Origin: Phyto melanocephala
Taxonomy: Eukaryota > Arthropoda > Insecta > Diptera > Rhinophoridae
Length of the DNA: 64,000 bases
NCBI GenBank assembly: GCA_941918925.1
Contig: OW799233.1
Span: forward strand, 84,760,055-84,824,054
Direction: 5' to 3'
Shown one piece after another: positions 48,212-57,653 of this stretch. Position 1 is the stretch's first letter. The number at the start of each line of letters is the position of its first letter. Both the position numbers and the translations under genes were made by a program. The notes under the pieces are model-generated. The model did no database searches. It worked only from the letters and a program-made list of their open reading frames with translations, and was not told where the DNA came from.

Positions 48212-48633
48212 TTCAAATTTCCAAAAATATCTTTAAAGTTCTTTCCTCTGCAACGTTTTAATTTATTCTGCGGTCTCTGTTTTAAACGTTTTAGTTTTAT
48301 ACGCTTCCCTTTGCCTCTTTGCATTGTTTTAATCTTGTCGATAGCAGCCTCTGTAATGTCATTCATGACTTTTCTTCCTTGATTTAATAAAATTTGTTTT
48401 ACTGGTTTTGTTCCAATTTCCTCCAACATATCTTTTCCAATATCTAATGATTTATTTTTTAAAATATGCAAACCTGTTTTCAATAAAGGTTTTAGATGGG
48501 AGAATAATGCTGAAAAAAGTGATCCAATACCACGTCCATACTGTATAATTCTTGGTGTATGATATATTTCACCAATATTTTGTAAGTTATTTCCAGACTG
48601 ATTATTATAATAATTTGTATACATCACATCCAT
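48196..48633 (-). CDS. small basic virion-type protein of Polintons (145 aa)
   Basis: 145 residues. The N-terminus is followed by a Gly/hydrophobic amphipathic stretch (GRGIGSLFSALFSHLKPLL), a predicted helical middle, and a strongly basic tail (RGKGKRIKLKRLKQRP). A similar Gly-rich amphipathic plus basic layout is found in Polintons next to the capsid gene and recalls adenoviral membrane-active or core proteins. That comparison is structural intuition, not demonstrated homology. It sits between the penton-like and capsid genes and overlaps the latter by 16 bp, fitting a structural operon-like block. Confidence 0.65.
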   Translation of the reverse strand: MDVMYTNYYNNQSGNNLQNIGEIYHTPRIIQYGRGIGSLFSALFSHLKPLLKTGLHILKNKSLDIGKDMLEEIGTKPVKQILLNQGRKVMNDITEAAIDKIKTMQRGKGKRIKLKRLKQRPQNKLKRCRGKNFKDIFGNLKCLDL

Positions 48634-48673
48634 GGTTGTAATAAAAATGATTTATCTTTCTATTACATAATCA

Positions 48674-49585
48674 TTATATACGTTTCTTTTTAAAGTGTAA
48701 AGTGCAATAAACTGGAATATATTCTAACAACTCCATTACTTTCCCTTCATCATTTCGAATCATTATTGAAATATTATTAATATTAAAAGTTTCGATTGGA
48801 AAATATTCAATACGGCTAAAATGAATATAATTTTTTAATGTCGATATTGAAAATATTTTTAAACATTTCGTTTTTTTACTTCCTACGTATCGAGGTTTAA
48901 TTATATCAGTGTAAATAAATACGATTTCATCTATTCCAGTGGATTCATTTTTATTAATAAAGTTGTTTATATTGGTAGGCAAATCATTTAAAGATTTATC
49001 TAAAATATATTTTTTTGACGATAAAATAGAATCTTTTCTATTAGCTTCAAACTCTTGATCAATAGTTTGAGCATTTTGTTTGATATTTGAGCTACCTTTA
49101 TTTTCGTTTCTTTTTATATTTGAATTTCTTTTATTGTCACCTTTCTTTTCTTCGAATGGTGTTATAGTTTTTAGAATATTATCATCCACATTATTTAAAC
49201 GTTTTGAAATTTTATCACCATTCTCTAAATTTGTTTTTGTTTGCTCGTTTGTTTTATTCATAAGTTCTTTAAATTTCAATTTAATACTTTCATGATTAAT
49301 ATTAACATCCGGATTTGGTGTTTTTAATATTTCATAATCTAAAGGTTGGTTTAACACATTTCGTTTTTTACGTTTTATAACATTTTCATTATCTTCTTTT
49401 TTTGTTTTATTCATTAATGAAAAAGAAATATCTGATAATCCAACTACCCATTTATCGTTTAGGTATAAAGATTGCTTTAGCAAATTTGTAAAAGTGCTTG
49501 AAGAGTTTTTATAAATATCTGTTGAATCATTACTTAATAAAGTAACATAAAGATCACTTTCTTCCATACTTGAAGCCATCTTCAA
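48674..49585 (-). CDS. penton-like minor capsid protein (single jelly roll)
   Basis: 303 residues; a second Met at 49579 (MASSM) is an alternative start. The N-terminus (DLYVTLLSNDS, FTNLLKQSLYL, KWVVGLSDISF) and C-terminus (VFIYTDIIKPRYVG, YFPIETFNINNISIMIRND and a final VYCTLHF) match the conserved blocks of the Polinton minor capsid protein. In this family that protein is assigned a penton/vertex role. Residues about 60-200 are an Asn/Lys/Glu-rich low-complexity insert of uncertain function. It lies 55 bp downstream of the integrase and is co-oriented with the capsid gene. Confidence 0.82.
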   Translation of the reverse strand: MKMASSMEESDLYVTLLSNDSTDIYKNSSSTFTNLLKQSLYLNDKWVVGLSDISFSLMNKTKKEDNENVIKRKKRNVLNQPLDYEILKTPNPDVNINHESIKLKFKELMNKTNEQTKTNLENGDKISKRLNNVDDNILKTITPFEEKKGDNKRNSNIKRNENKGSSNIKQNAQTIDQEFEANRKDSILSSKKYILDKSLNDLPTNINNFINKNESTGIDEIVFIYTDIIKPRYVGSKKTKCLKIFSISTLKNYIHFSRIEYFPIETFNINNISIMIRNDEGKVMELLEYIPVYCTLHFKKKRI

Positions 49586-49639
49586 AAGAAATAATTGAAG
49601 TTAGTCGTTGTTTGCTATACATATATGATTAAAATTGGG

Positions 49640-50566
49640 TTATTCGCCTATGTCGGTTTGATGAATCCATGAATTATGTTCCTTTCCGAAACCTAGCCAT
49701 TTTACAAACAGCTTTTTTCCACGACGTTTCAACACTTTTTCTACTAAATAAACGTTGGGAACTTTAGTTTTTAATAATTCTTCTTCATAAAATCCACCTT
49801 TTATTATATTTCCCTTAAGATCTTTAAGTTGATATGTTATTGGATTTGTTACAAAACTTTTATTTATTTGAAAAACTTCTGAAGACCAATTTGGTGTATA
49901 TCCTTTCTCAAAAACATTTTTATATTTGCTTATGCGAACAAAATCATTTGTCTTATATTTTCCTCTTTTAAATATTTTTAAGTTATTGTATATAGTTCTA
50001 AGAAGCCTTTTTTCATTTTTCTTGTTAACAGAGTTGGGTCTCATTTTAATAGTACGGTGATAAGATGAATTATACTCTTGCAATAATTTATCTAATATAT
50101 TTATCCACTTATAATTTCCTTGCATACTGAATTGTTTCCACATTTTAGTTTTTAAAGTTCTGTTAAAACGCTCAACTACAGATGCCTTCATATTTGAAAA
50201 AGTGTGATAATGATTAATATTAAGTTTTTTCATTAGACTTTTAAAGTCTTTATTATAAAATTCTGTTCCTTGATCAGAATGAAGATTTTTGGGAGATTTT
50301 TGTTCGTTCAACTTTATAATATTTTTAAATGCTTTTGAAATCTCTGTTCCTGTTTTAGATTTCAGTGGTGCAGCATACGCATACTTTGAGAATACATCTA
50401 TTACAGTAAGCATATACTTGAAACCTTTATTAAATTTTGAATATGGAATCATCTCCACTAAATCTATTTGCCATGTATCTAGAATCCCCTTCTGAATAAA
50501 TCGTCGACGTTTAAAGTTTTTTCTTGCTTGACGATGAAGTTCATTAACAAGAGTTTGTTTACTCAT
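49640..50566 (-). CDS. Polinton integrase with chromodomain (INT)
   Basis: Retroviral-type rve integrase of 308 residues that would join the element's ends to a 6-bp staggered target. Catalytic triad: Asp35 (WQIDLVEM), Asp98 (LHSDQGTEF), Glu132 (VVERFNRTLK). The DNA-binding C-terminal region (SRISKYK-like, about 205-265) is followed by a chromodomain at about 272-306 (VYLVEKVLKRRGKKLFVKWLG), which could read histone marks for targeting. The N-terminal HHCC zinc finger is absent, as in many Polintons. It diverges from the ATPase gene across only about 41-59 bp, which must hold both promoters. It looks intact. Confidence 0.93.
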   Translation of the reverse strand: MSKQTLVNELHRQARKNFKRRRFIQKGILDTWQIDLVEMIPYSKFNKGFKYMLTVIDVFSKYAYAAPLKSKTGTEISKAFKNIIKLNEQKSPKNLHSDQGTEFYNKDFKSLMKKLNINHYHTFSNMKASVVERFNRTLKTKMWKQFSMQGNYKWINILDKLLQEYNSSYHRTIKMRPNSVNKKNEKRLLRTIYNNLKIFKRGKYKTNDFVRISKYKNVFEKGYTPNWSSEVFQINKSFVTNPITYQLKDLKGNIIKGGFYEEELLKTKVPNVYLVEKVLKRRGKKLFVKWLGFGKEHNSWIHQTDIGE

Positions 50567-50607
50567 ATTTATTTAAGGAATGTAAAGCTTCGATTCATTT
50601 ACGTGTT

Positions 50608-51294
50608 GTGTATGAATGTGTAAACATGTTTCAACAGTTTATATATCCATTTACAATGATGGTGTGTGGTCCTTCAGGTTGTGGGAAATCTACATTTATT
50701 AAAAATTTGATTGAAAATCAACACTTAATATCTAAAGGCATTGATCGAATTGTATGGTGTTTTTCTGAAAAAAATTCACTACCATTAATAAAAAATGTTC
50801 AGTTTATTAAAGGAATTCCAGAAACTTTTAGTACTAATGATAAAGAATCAACTTTAATAATATTGGATGATTTAATGCTTGAATCGTCAAATAAAAAAGT
50901 TTGTGAACTCTTCACTAAGGGGTCACATCATAGAAATTTAGCTGTAATTTTAGTAACACAAAACATTTTCCATAAAGGTGCTTATTCAAGAGATATTTCT
51001 TTAAACTCTAAATATATAGTAATGTTTAAGAATCCAAGGGATAAGTTACAATTTCATCATTTGGCTCGTCAAGTATATCCCGAAAATTCAAAAGCTTTGG
51101 TTGATGTATATAATAAATGCACTCAACATGCTCATGGTTATTTATTAATTGATCTTACACAACAAATACACAACGCATTAAGATTCAGATCTGATATATT
51201 CAATAATACTCACTATTCAATATTTGCAAATATAAACAATGACTTCCAATCTAAAATTGTTGAGGGAGAACAAACATATTCTTTATGTTCTTAA
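50608..51294 (+). CDS. FtsK/HerA-like packaging ATPase (ATP)
   Basis: 228 residues; Met7 (50626) is an equally likely start. Walker A is GPSGCGKST (21-29), Walker B is LIILDD (83-88), and a conserved Gln lies in VTQN. This is the A32/FtsK-HerA packaging ATPase of Polintons and related viruses, expected to pump DNA into capsids. Its 3' end overlaps the next gene by 56 bp, so the three + genes probably share a transcript. Complete and intact. Confidence 0.92.
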   Translation: MYECVNMFQQFIYPFTMMVCGPSGCGKSTFIKNLIENQHLISKGIDRIVWCFSEKNSLPLIKNVQFIKGIPETFSTNDKESTLIILDDLMLESSNKKVCELFTKGSHHRNLAVILVTQNIFHKGAYSRDISLNSKYIVMFKNPRDKLQFHHLARQVYPENSKALVDVYNKCTQHAHGYLLIDLTQQIHNALRFRSDIFNNTHYSIFANINNDFQSKIVEGEQTYSLCS

Positions 51295-51583
51295 AAAAGC
51301 GAAGCCCAAACTACGTAATGCAATTTTAAAATATGTTGATGATGTTGCTATTAAAGCTATACATGAAATACTTTTCAATGTTATTAAAAAAAATCATAAA
51401 ATAAACAAAACAGTTTTTGAAAAATTAAAACCATATAAAAATGCGATTAGAAAAGTTTGTTCACCACAAACCTCTATGAAACAAAAGAGGAAACATCTTA
51501 TTCAAAAGGGAGGATTCTTACCAATTATTATTTCTTCAGTATTAAGTGGAGTTATTGGAAAAATTTTGGAAAATGTCAAATAA
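51239..51583 (+). CDS. conserved small Polinton protein (114 aa)
   Basis: 114 residues. The basic N-terminal part has YVLKKAKPKLRNAILKY, a pattern often seen next to the ATPase in Polintons. A Lys-rich middle is followed by GGFLPIIISSVLSGVIG, a hydrophobic segment that could insert in a membrane or be an amphipathic virion peptide. It overlaps the ATPase 3' end in another frame and the next gene's start by 11 bp. Function unknown; a structural role is inferred from position. Confidence 0.75.
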   Translation: MTSNLKLLRENKHILYVLKKAKPKLRNAILKYVDDVAIKAIHEILFNVIKKNHKINKTVFEKLKPYKNAIRKVCSPQTSMKQKRKHLIQKGGFLPIIISSVLSGVIGKILENVK

Positions 51584-52178
51584 TTTATCTAAACTAATAG
51601 TTATACAGCCATCAGTTTATGAGAAGTTTATAAACAAAAATTCTGATTCCACCTTTTTGCATCGAAAGCTTTTACCACTATATGCTTCACACACGTTAAA
51701 AGATATTAACAAATGGTATTATATTAAGCAAGAATTAGCGAAATATTTAATTGAAAAACAAAAATCATCAAATCAGATCATAAGTTCTAAATATAACAAT
51801 TTACGTGATAATGAAACTCAGACAAGAAAAACATACAAAAAGCATATTGAAACTCAAACAATGCAATCAAAGCAAAGTAGTGTTGGAACACAATGTAATA
51901 TAAACTTGCCAGAGGATATTTATACTTACGATCACGATGATCAAATTGATATGGATACAACAGTACAAAAAATAAATCCTTCTTCTGCATCTTCAGTAGG
52001 CAAACGACTAAAAAATTTTTCAAATAGTGGAACACCAAAAATTAGAATATTATCAAAGGAAGAAAATCATACAAAATTGAAGCAATCAACTTTACCGTAT
52101 CAGTATTCCCCACGAGTAACTAGAAATCGTAAAAAGTTAGATTATGAAACTGAAAATGTACAATGGCAAAATATTTAG
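51573..52178 (+). CDS. conserved Polinton protein, unknown (201 aa)
   Basis: I start it at MSNNLSKLIVIQPSVYEKF (51573) because a KL-V-P--YE opening is usual for this Polinton protein; an upstream in-frame ATG at 51546 would add nine residues. The first about 80 residues look folded. The rest is Ser/Thr/Gln/Lys-rich with ETQT repeats (NETQTRK, IETQTMQ, VGTQCN) and a basic C-terminus. It converges on PolB, which ends 164 bp away. No enzymatic motif was found. Confidence 0.7.
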   Translation: MSNNLSKLIVIQPSVYEKFINKNSDSTFLHRKLLPLYASHTLKDINKWYYIKQELAKYLIEKQKSSNQIISSKYNNLRDNETQTRKTYKKHIETQTMQSKQSSVGTQCNINLPEDIYTYDHDDQIDMDTTVQKINPSSASSVGKRLKNFSNSGTPKIRILSKEENHTKLKQSTLPYQYSPRVTRNRKKLDYETENVQWQNI

Positions 52179-52342
52179 AAAATAAAACACATTTAATAAT
52201 TGAAAATATAAAGTTTGTTTATTATTGATAAAAAAAATATAATTTCTTAAAATAAATAATTGCAATAGTTATAGTTTGTTTACATAAAAGTTTAATGTAT
52301 TTAGAATTAATATACAACAATTATTATGGAATTTTGTATATT

Positions 52343-55300
52343 TTAATATTCTATTTCCATTAGAAATTTATCTAAACTATCATCATTATTAAAGCTCTCT
52401 ATAATATAATTTTGATCTACAAATTCTACTTCATTATCATTTATTTTACAGATATCTTTATCATTATTATATTCTATATCCATTAAATAATAATCATCAC
52501 TATCATTATTAATAAATTTTTCTTTATAGTGACCCCAAGCTAGGGTATTAATGTTATTCACACATATAAATCTTTTATTATCTAAATAGCTTAAGGATAT
52601 CTTGTTAATAAGGGATGTATATACAGTGTGTAGTTTTGATTTAAAAATATACATATTTCTATAGTAAATTTTTTTATTATATAAGCAATTTTTGTAGTCA
52701 GAAAGACTTAGTTTTTTTGTTACGTTCACTTTGACACCCTTAGCTTTTTTAACTTCTTCCATATTTTCTGTTTTAAACGAATACATTTTCGCTCTCAACC
52801 CAACAAACTCTTTCATTATCTTCCCAAAATTTTCATCTTTCATCATACCTAAGACCTTTTTGTTTTTTTGTGGAATATGAAATTGATTATTAGCCTCATA
52901 TTCAGATGTGTCAAACCTATCTTCAATATCTTTTTTAATGTCTTCATAAAAGTCATCCGTTTCTATTGTGTATATAAATGAATCTGTATCCATATAATTA
53001 AGTTCAACTTTAGTTTTATATTTAGGTATCATATATTCATAATGGAAATCATACATCTTCCATTTTGAAAGTTCTAAAATTGTAAAACCTAAATAAATTG
53101 GCTTATTATAGTATGAGTAAGTTCTATTTAATTCAACCGCGATCATATTTTCTTCAAATATATTACAAGAATTAAATTCTGGCTTAGCAATGAGGGCACG
53201 TGCTCCAAGTTTTTTACCAATACTTTCCCATTTATTCACAATTTTAATATCTTTACGTTTATCAACGTTTTCCATTGTTTTACCGTAAACAGCATTGTTT
53301 AATAATTTAAAAAAATTTTTTTCAAATGAGTTTTTCGCATTAGTTCTATGAAAGTTATTCAAGGAAATATATTTCTTTAACCAATTGGATTGTCGAAACT
53401 TTAATATTCTATGAATTTTGGCTAACTTTAAACCATGTTTTAAACATTGCTGCAAATTTTTATAATGAATTATATATTCATATTTATTATGTAGATCAAC
53501 AATCAATTTTGTTTCTTTTGACTCGGGAGGTTTTTTATTTTCACAACAGAATGGTAGATTATTATGAATGTCATGGATTTCAACTGGATATATCAAATCA
53601 ACTTCTAATATATATCCAACACTTGAATCAGTGGGAATTGAGTTCAAAGAAAAATTATTAATATCTTCTACCCACTCAAAATTACCCTCAGGCAGAGCTT
53701 CTGACATTGCCCAACCATATAAATTGTTTGCATCTAAATACATTAAGTATTTAGAAGGTAATTCATTATTATAGTCTGATAAATATTTATTATTTGCAAT
53801 TGAATGTCTTTTTGTACATTGTACTATTCCTCCCCTAATCCCCCTTTGAATAAATGTTATCATGTCTTTATCAGTAAGTAAATCTAATTTAATATCCGTT
53901 ATTTTTAGCATGGCATCCCATGAAAGTCCCGGAGCTGTGTAATAGTGACATGGATCTAATTGATAAATGTTTTTACAAACTGTTCTGAAATTCTCAAAAA
54001 CATCTGCTAATAATAAAACATCCGTCTTTAAGTACAACATTAAATAATCTTCTAAGTTTTTGCAATCGAAAGTTTTCCAAACTTCTTTCGCGTGTGTGTA
54101 ATCTTCTAGAGAACATTGTGTATCTGTTAACTTATTATAAAAATCTGCAATATTAGGTAAACTATTTTCCAAAAGCTTTTCAATAGAATTTAAATAATTA
54201 TAAGGAAATACGCCTTTTCTTATAAGTAAATTTAATTTACTTTCATCATTATACATAGATTTAACAGTCTTTAAATCTCTTTTTTCTAAATTTTTCACAA
54301 GATTGTCTAAACTGGATGGCATGAATCTATATGAGTCAAGAAATCTTATTTCAATGTTATTATCTTCAATTTTTACTGTTTTTGATAACGATATATAGAG
54401 TTCTTTATTTAAGGGGATAATATTAATTGAACCATCGTCAATTTTGTTCAACTCCTTAACAAATAAATGACAATCGTAAGATGAAAAGTTATGGAAAATA
54501 ACGGGGAAAAACTTTGGAGTTTTATAATTGATATTACATGAGTTATGTGCTGGCCCCCTATATTTTCCACTGAAATGACAGTGATCTCTTACTTTAACTT
54601 CATTTACAATAATTTTAGAGCAAATATGACAAATGTCATTTCTATCGAAATCAAGTTTTTCCAGTTCAGTTAAGGGTGTCATTGTTTTACTTTTTGAGAT
54701 GAAATTTAAATATAAATATTTAACATCATTCACCAGACTTTCTATAAATAATTTTGGTGACTCTAATCCCTTAAAACTGCAAAATTTGTTTAAACTATTA
54801 CTAAAACTACATTTTATATAATAAGCAAATGCATATGGAATATGTCTATCAACTAAAGTCGTTGATGAAATATCCCCTTTCGGAATGCATGTTTGAATAT
54901 TTTCAAATATGCACTCCGAATCTGCATATATAACAAACGGTAAGTCTAACTTATTGCTAAAATTGTTAAATTCTAAAACAGACTTATCTGGGCTTGGGAC
55001 GTATGATATTCTTTTTGTGCAATTCTTCTGGTGTTTCTGAAGTTTCACTTTTTGATGAAAATACTGTAAACAATCATCACATACAAAAATACTTTCATGA
55101 TGTCTTGTTTGTTGAGATTTAATAAGTCTGCAAAAATTAGAATATAAATATATAAGTTTAACATATAAACTAAATAGAAAGAAATGTAGTACAAGATAAA
55201 AATAGCAATTTAAAGTAATTTTATGCACTTTTACTAACCTTGAAATATTTTTAATCCACACATAATGTGAAACAACATCCTCTCCAATACATTTTTGAAG

Positions 55301-56197
55301 AAATAGAATGTTGATGTGCTTAATTTTTTTCGCTTTTGTTTTATAATAGGGACCCAATACTAAGTCCGCTTTTTCATCATAGCCAAAAACATTTATACTA
55401 ATATTATGATTGTTGCTTTCAAATATTTTTATATCTTTAATTTTTAGCGGGAAGCTTAATCCGTTGAAATTTAAACTGTAACCATTTATATTTATAATAT
55501 TAAAACTGATATTTACTTTATATTTAAAAGTGCGCTCTGCATGTGTTTTTAAATCTGAAATGGCTGATATTATGCACCATTTGAAACAAAATTCATCATT
55601 ATTTTGTACATTTATGCAGGCCTTTTTTAATGTTAATTTTTTCGGTAACGGAATGTATGATGTTCCTCTTAATGGTTGATGTTTATTTAAGTTGACTTCA
55701 ATTTTAATGAGTTGTATAAGAGTCCAACCACTGTCCTTTTCCTGAAATTCCTCCATTTTCTGTAAAATATTTTGAGTTTTTCTCTCAAATAGATCATCAA
55801 ACTCCTCCATGTTGAAAATTTCCTTCATTTTTGTTTGGAAGGTTTTCACTTCCAATGGAGTGTCTTCTAAGGTATCCATGTTAGGCTTGGCGTACAAGGC
55901 ATAAAACTCCATATTAAATTTCAGGGCATTATGTATTTTTAAAAATTTATTAACCTCCTGCTTAATTGGTGCGCAAGCCTCTTTCATAAATAGCTCTGGT
56001 AAGAGGCATTCTTCTTTTTTATTGTCATAAGTTAGAGTTAGCAATCTAGATTTAAAGGCACTTCTAATTATCTTCACATCTAATGGAGATTTTTTAGAAA
56101 CCACTCCTTTTGAACAAGATGCATGAGTCCTCTCATGCCTTTTAAGACTTTCGATATCACTAAAAATTGTTTTACATTCATAACACACAAAAGCCAT
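52343..56197 (-). CDS. protein-primed family B DNA polymerase (POLB)
   Basis: 1284 codons as read. An N-terminal C2H2 finger (Cys5, Cys8, His21, His25) is followed, after a linker, by a second CxxC...H...C motif near 373-392. An HNH/endonuclease VII-like zinc motif lies at 523-554 (CHIC, DHCH, HNSCN). Exonuclease motifs: YADSE (424-428), HNF--YD (569-575), Y722xxxD726. Polymerase motifs: A with Asp822 in YLDANNLYG, B at 971-973 (YGK), C MDTDS (1069-1073). All catalytic residues are present. Residues about 321-357 come from a likely in-frame 111-nt intron. It copies the element by protein priming. It appears functional. Confidence 0.94.
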   Translation of the reverse strand: MAFVCYECKTIFSDIESLKRHERTHASCSKGVVSKKSPLDVKIIRSAFKSRLLTLTYDNKKEECLLPELFMKEACAPIKQEVNKFLKIHNALKFNMEFYALYAKPNMDTLEDTPLEVKTFQTKMKEIFNMEEFDDLFERKTQNILQKMEEFQEKDSGWTLIQLIKIEVNLNKHQPLRGTSYIPLPKKLTLKKACINVQNNDEFCFKWCIISAISDLKTHAERTFKYKVNISFNIININGYSLNFNGLSFPLKIKDIKIFESNNHNISINVFGYDEKADLVLGPYYKTKAKKIKHINILFLQKCIGEDVVSHYVWIKNISRLVKVHKITLNCYFYLVLHFFLFSLYVKLIYLYSNFCRLIKSQQTRHHESIFVCDDCLQYFHQKVKLQKHQKNCTKRISYVPSPDKSVLEFNNFSNKLDLPFVIYADSECIFENIQTCIPKGDISSTTLVDRHIPYAFAYYIKCSFSNSLNKFCSFKGLESPKLFIESLVNDVKYLYLNFISKSKTMTPLTELEKLDFDRNDICHICSKIIVNEVKVRDHCHFSGKYRGPAHNSCNINYKTPKFFPVIFHNFSSYDCHLFVKELNKIDDGSINIIPLNKELYISLSKTVKIEDNNIEIRFLDSYRFMPSSLDNLVKNLEKRDLKTVKSMYNDESKLNLLIRKGVFPYNYLNSIEKLLENSLPNIADFYNKLTDTQCSLEDYTHAKEVWKTFDCKNLEDYLMLYLKTDVLLLADVFENFRTVCKNIYQLDPCHYYTAPGLSWDAMLKITDIKLDLLTDKDMITFIQRGIRGGIVQCTKRHSIANNKYLSDYNNELPSKYLMYLDANNLYGWAMSEALPEGNFEWVEDINNFSLNSIPTDSSVGYILEVDLIYPVEIHDIHNNLPFCCENKKPPESKETKLIVDLHNKYEYIIHYKNLQQCLKHGLKLAKIHRILKFRQSNWLKKYISLNNFHRTNAKNSFEKNFFKLLNNAVYGKTMENVDKRKDIKIVNKWESIGKKLGARALIAKPEFNSCNIFEENMIAVELNRTYSYYNKPIYLGFTILELSKWKMYDFHYEYMIPKYKTKVELNYMDTDSFIYTIETDDFYEDIKKDIEDRFDTSEYEANNQFHIPQKNKKVLGMMKDENFGKIMKEFVGLRAKMYSFKTENMEEVKKAKGVKVNVTKKLSLSDYKNCLYNKKIYYRNMYIFKSKLHTVYTSLINKISLSYLDNKRFICVNNINTLAWGHYKEKFINNDSDDYYLMDIEYNNDKDICKINDNEVEFVDQNYIIESFNNDDSLDKFLMEIEY
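55128..55238 (-). other. likely 111-nt in-frame intron in PolB
   Basis: The reverse strand reads AAG|GTTAGTAAAAG at 55238 and CTAATTTTTGCAG|A ending at 55128, near-ideal donor, branch-like and acceptor signals. Length is 37 codons with no stop. Its translation is an out-of-place run of hydrophobic and aromatic residues between RL and IKSQQT. Splicing would leave the frame intact; retention would add the insert. Confidence 0.75.
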
Positions 56198-56524
56198 TTT
56201 TATTTTAAGTTTTTCTTATTTTATTTAAAGAAGTTTAACAATTTGTTAACTTAATTTTAAATTACAGTTTATATTATTTGTTTTAGATTTACACACAAAA
56301 TCTTTAATTTTTATACAGACAAATTGACCGATTACTTTAGTGAACAATACTATGAATTGCACTGGCTATTGCTTTTACTTATTTAAATATTAAATTCATA
56401 TTTGGTTAGCTTTGTTCAAGGTCATTTTGAAATGTGTACTGTTGTTCTTTAAATTATTACATAATTATGCTTTTTAGTTTGTTGACTCTAATTATAAAAT
56501 TCTTATGTCTATATATGTATGTAC

Positions 56525-56569
<45 letters not shown>

Positions 56570-56871
56570 TATATGTTAAATTCAAAGTTAAATTTACCTG
56601 AAATTAAAGTGGCGTTTTTATCGGATTCTATTTCAAAATATGCTTGGTTTATCATTTTTGAACGCAAATCAAATTGTTCGAAAAATATGAGGTGTTCTAA
56701 TATATATACATAAAATTCTTATACAATATTATATATGTATGTATGCTAAAATCAAAGGCAATTTTAAAATTAAATTCGACGACTTCCTGGGATTATATTT
56801 CAAAATATGCTTTGTTTAAAATTATGAGGCTTTCTCAATAAATATTTTGAAAATAATTTTTAATTTAGAAA
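56198..56871. other. Polinton divergent intergenic region with (TA)n
   Basis: It lies between the PolB start and the zinc-finger gene. It contains a TA microsatellite at about 56529-56574 and two similar blocks with ATTTCAAAATATGCTT (56626 and 56800 areas). It probably holds both promoters; none could be pinned. Confidence 0.5.
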
Positions 56872-57252
56872 ATGGACTCAAAGTTAAAGTGCGAGTTTTG
56901 TCGCTATGTTTCTTTTTTAAATGTCGCAAACAAAAAAAGACATTTTTTAAATTTTCATAATTTTGCCTTTAAAAAGGCTAAAAGTTACAAAAAAATAAAA
57001 CCATCCTCATATATAACAGATATATCAGGATGGCTACCAACAACATCACCCACATCAACAGCAGAACAATCAACAACATCATCAACTGCAGTGTCATCAT
57101 CATATGAGCAATATATGGATGAGGATGGTGACCAAATCTTATTAGCCTTAAGTTTAGATTCAACAACATTATCAGCTGCACCATCATCATATGAGCAATA
57201 TATGGATGAGGATGGTGACCAAATCTTATTAGCCTTAAGTTTAGATTTTTAA
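56872..57252 (+). CDS. zinc-finger protein with duplicated acidic motif (126 aa)
   Basis: 126 residues. An N-terminal single finger (Cys7, Cys10, His24, His29) with basic flanks could bind nucleic acid. A Ser/Thr-rich linker (TTSPTSTAEQSTTSSTA) leads to two identical copies of SSYEQYMDEDGDQILLALSL, acidic with bulky hydrophobics like a small activation or docking motif. The copies derive from a perfect 66-bp DNA repeat (57095-57160, 57182-57247). No family is recognised. It is divergent from PolB and could be a regulator of element genes; that role is inference. Confidence 0.65.
   Translation: MDSKLKCEFCRYVSFLNVANKKRHFLNFHNFAFKKAKSYKKIKPSSYITDISGWLPTTSPTSTAEQSTTSSTAVSSSYEQYMDEDGDQILLALSLDSTTLSAAPSSYEQYMDEDGDQILLALSLDF
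57095..57247 (+). repeat. 66-bp perfect tandem repeat in the zinc-finger gene
   Basis: 57095-57160 equals 57182-57247, offset 87 bp, with 21 bp between. Zero differences imply a recent duplication or strong conversion. It is in frame. Confidence 0.9.
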
Positions 57253-57350
57253 GAAACAAAGAAATAAAACAAATGATTTAATATTTTTAAATTAAAAAAA
57301 TGTATTTTTATTTATTTACTTTATGGTAGAGGTTTTTAACATTTAAATTC

Positions 57351-57653
57351 TTAAATGTAGTTTAATTCAAATACTGCTAAACCATTTGCTGATTGTCGAC
57401 CTTTGTAAATAATTGTCCACACTTTATCATTCATTTCAGATAAGTATGGATCTTCTTTATTTAAAAATTTTGTAATTCTTTGAGGAAGATAAAACCATTT
57501 ATTATTATCCAAATATGCTATGACTTTTGATCCATATTGTGATTCCTTCCACTCAAACCTTAGGACTTTATATGGTTGATGTAGGGGGATATCATCAATT
57601 TTTGTATACTGAGGTATTATACCTTGGGCAATATTTATTATTTGATCATACAT
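57351..57653 (-). CDS. small Polinton protein, possible OB-like fold (100 aa)
   Basis: 100 residues. The pattern KVLRFEWKESQYGSKVIAYL then a WFYLPQRI segment and a C-terminal AVFELNYI resembles short Polinton proteins with beta-rich, OB-like strand spacing. Such proteins may bind single-stranded DNA during replication; this is inference. It starts just inside the right terminal repeat and converges on the zinc-finger gene. No catalytic motif. Confidence 0.6.
   Translation of the reverse strand: MYDQIINIAQGIIPQYTKIDDIPLHQPYKVLRFEWKESQYGSKVIAYLDNNKWFYLPQRITKFLNKEDPYLSEMNDKVWTIIYKGRQSANGLAVFELNYI

Noticed and set aside
55128..55238. Hydrophobic stretch that could be a transmembrane segment in PolB
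   Set aside because: It coincides exactly with a stop-free stretch bounded by good splice sites and is T-rich. Intron retention explains it better than a membrane anchor in a polymerase.
56978..57259. 93-codon reverse frame over the zinc-finger gene
   Set aside because: Its repetitive translation is a by-product of the 66-bp repeat. The forward frame has a finger motif and a proper ATG.
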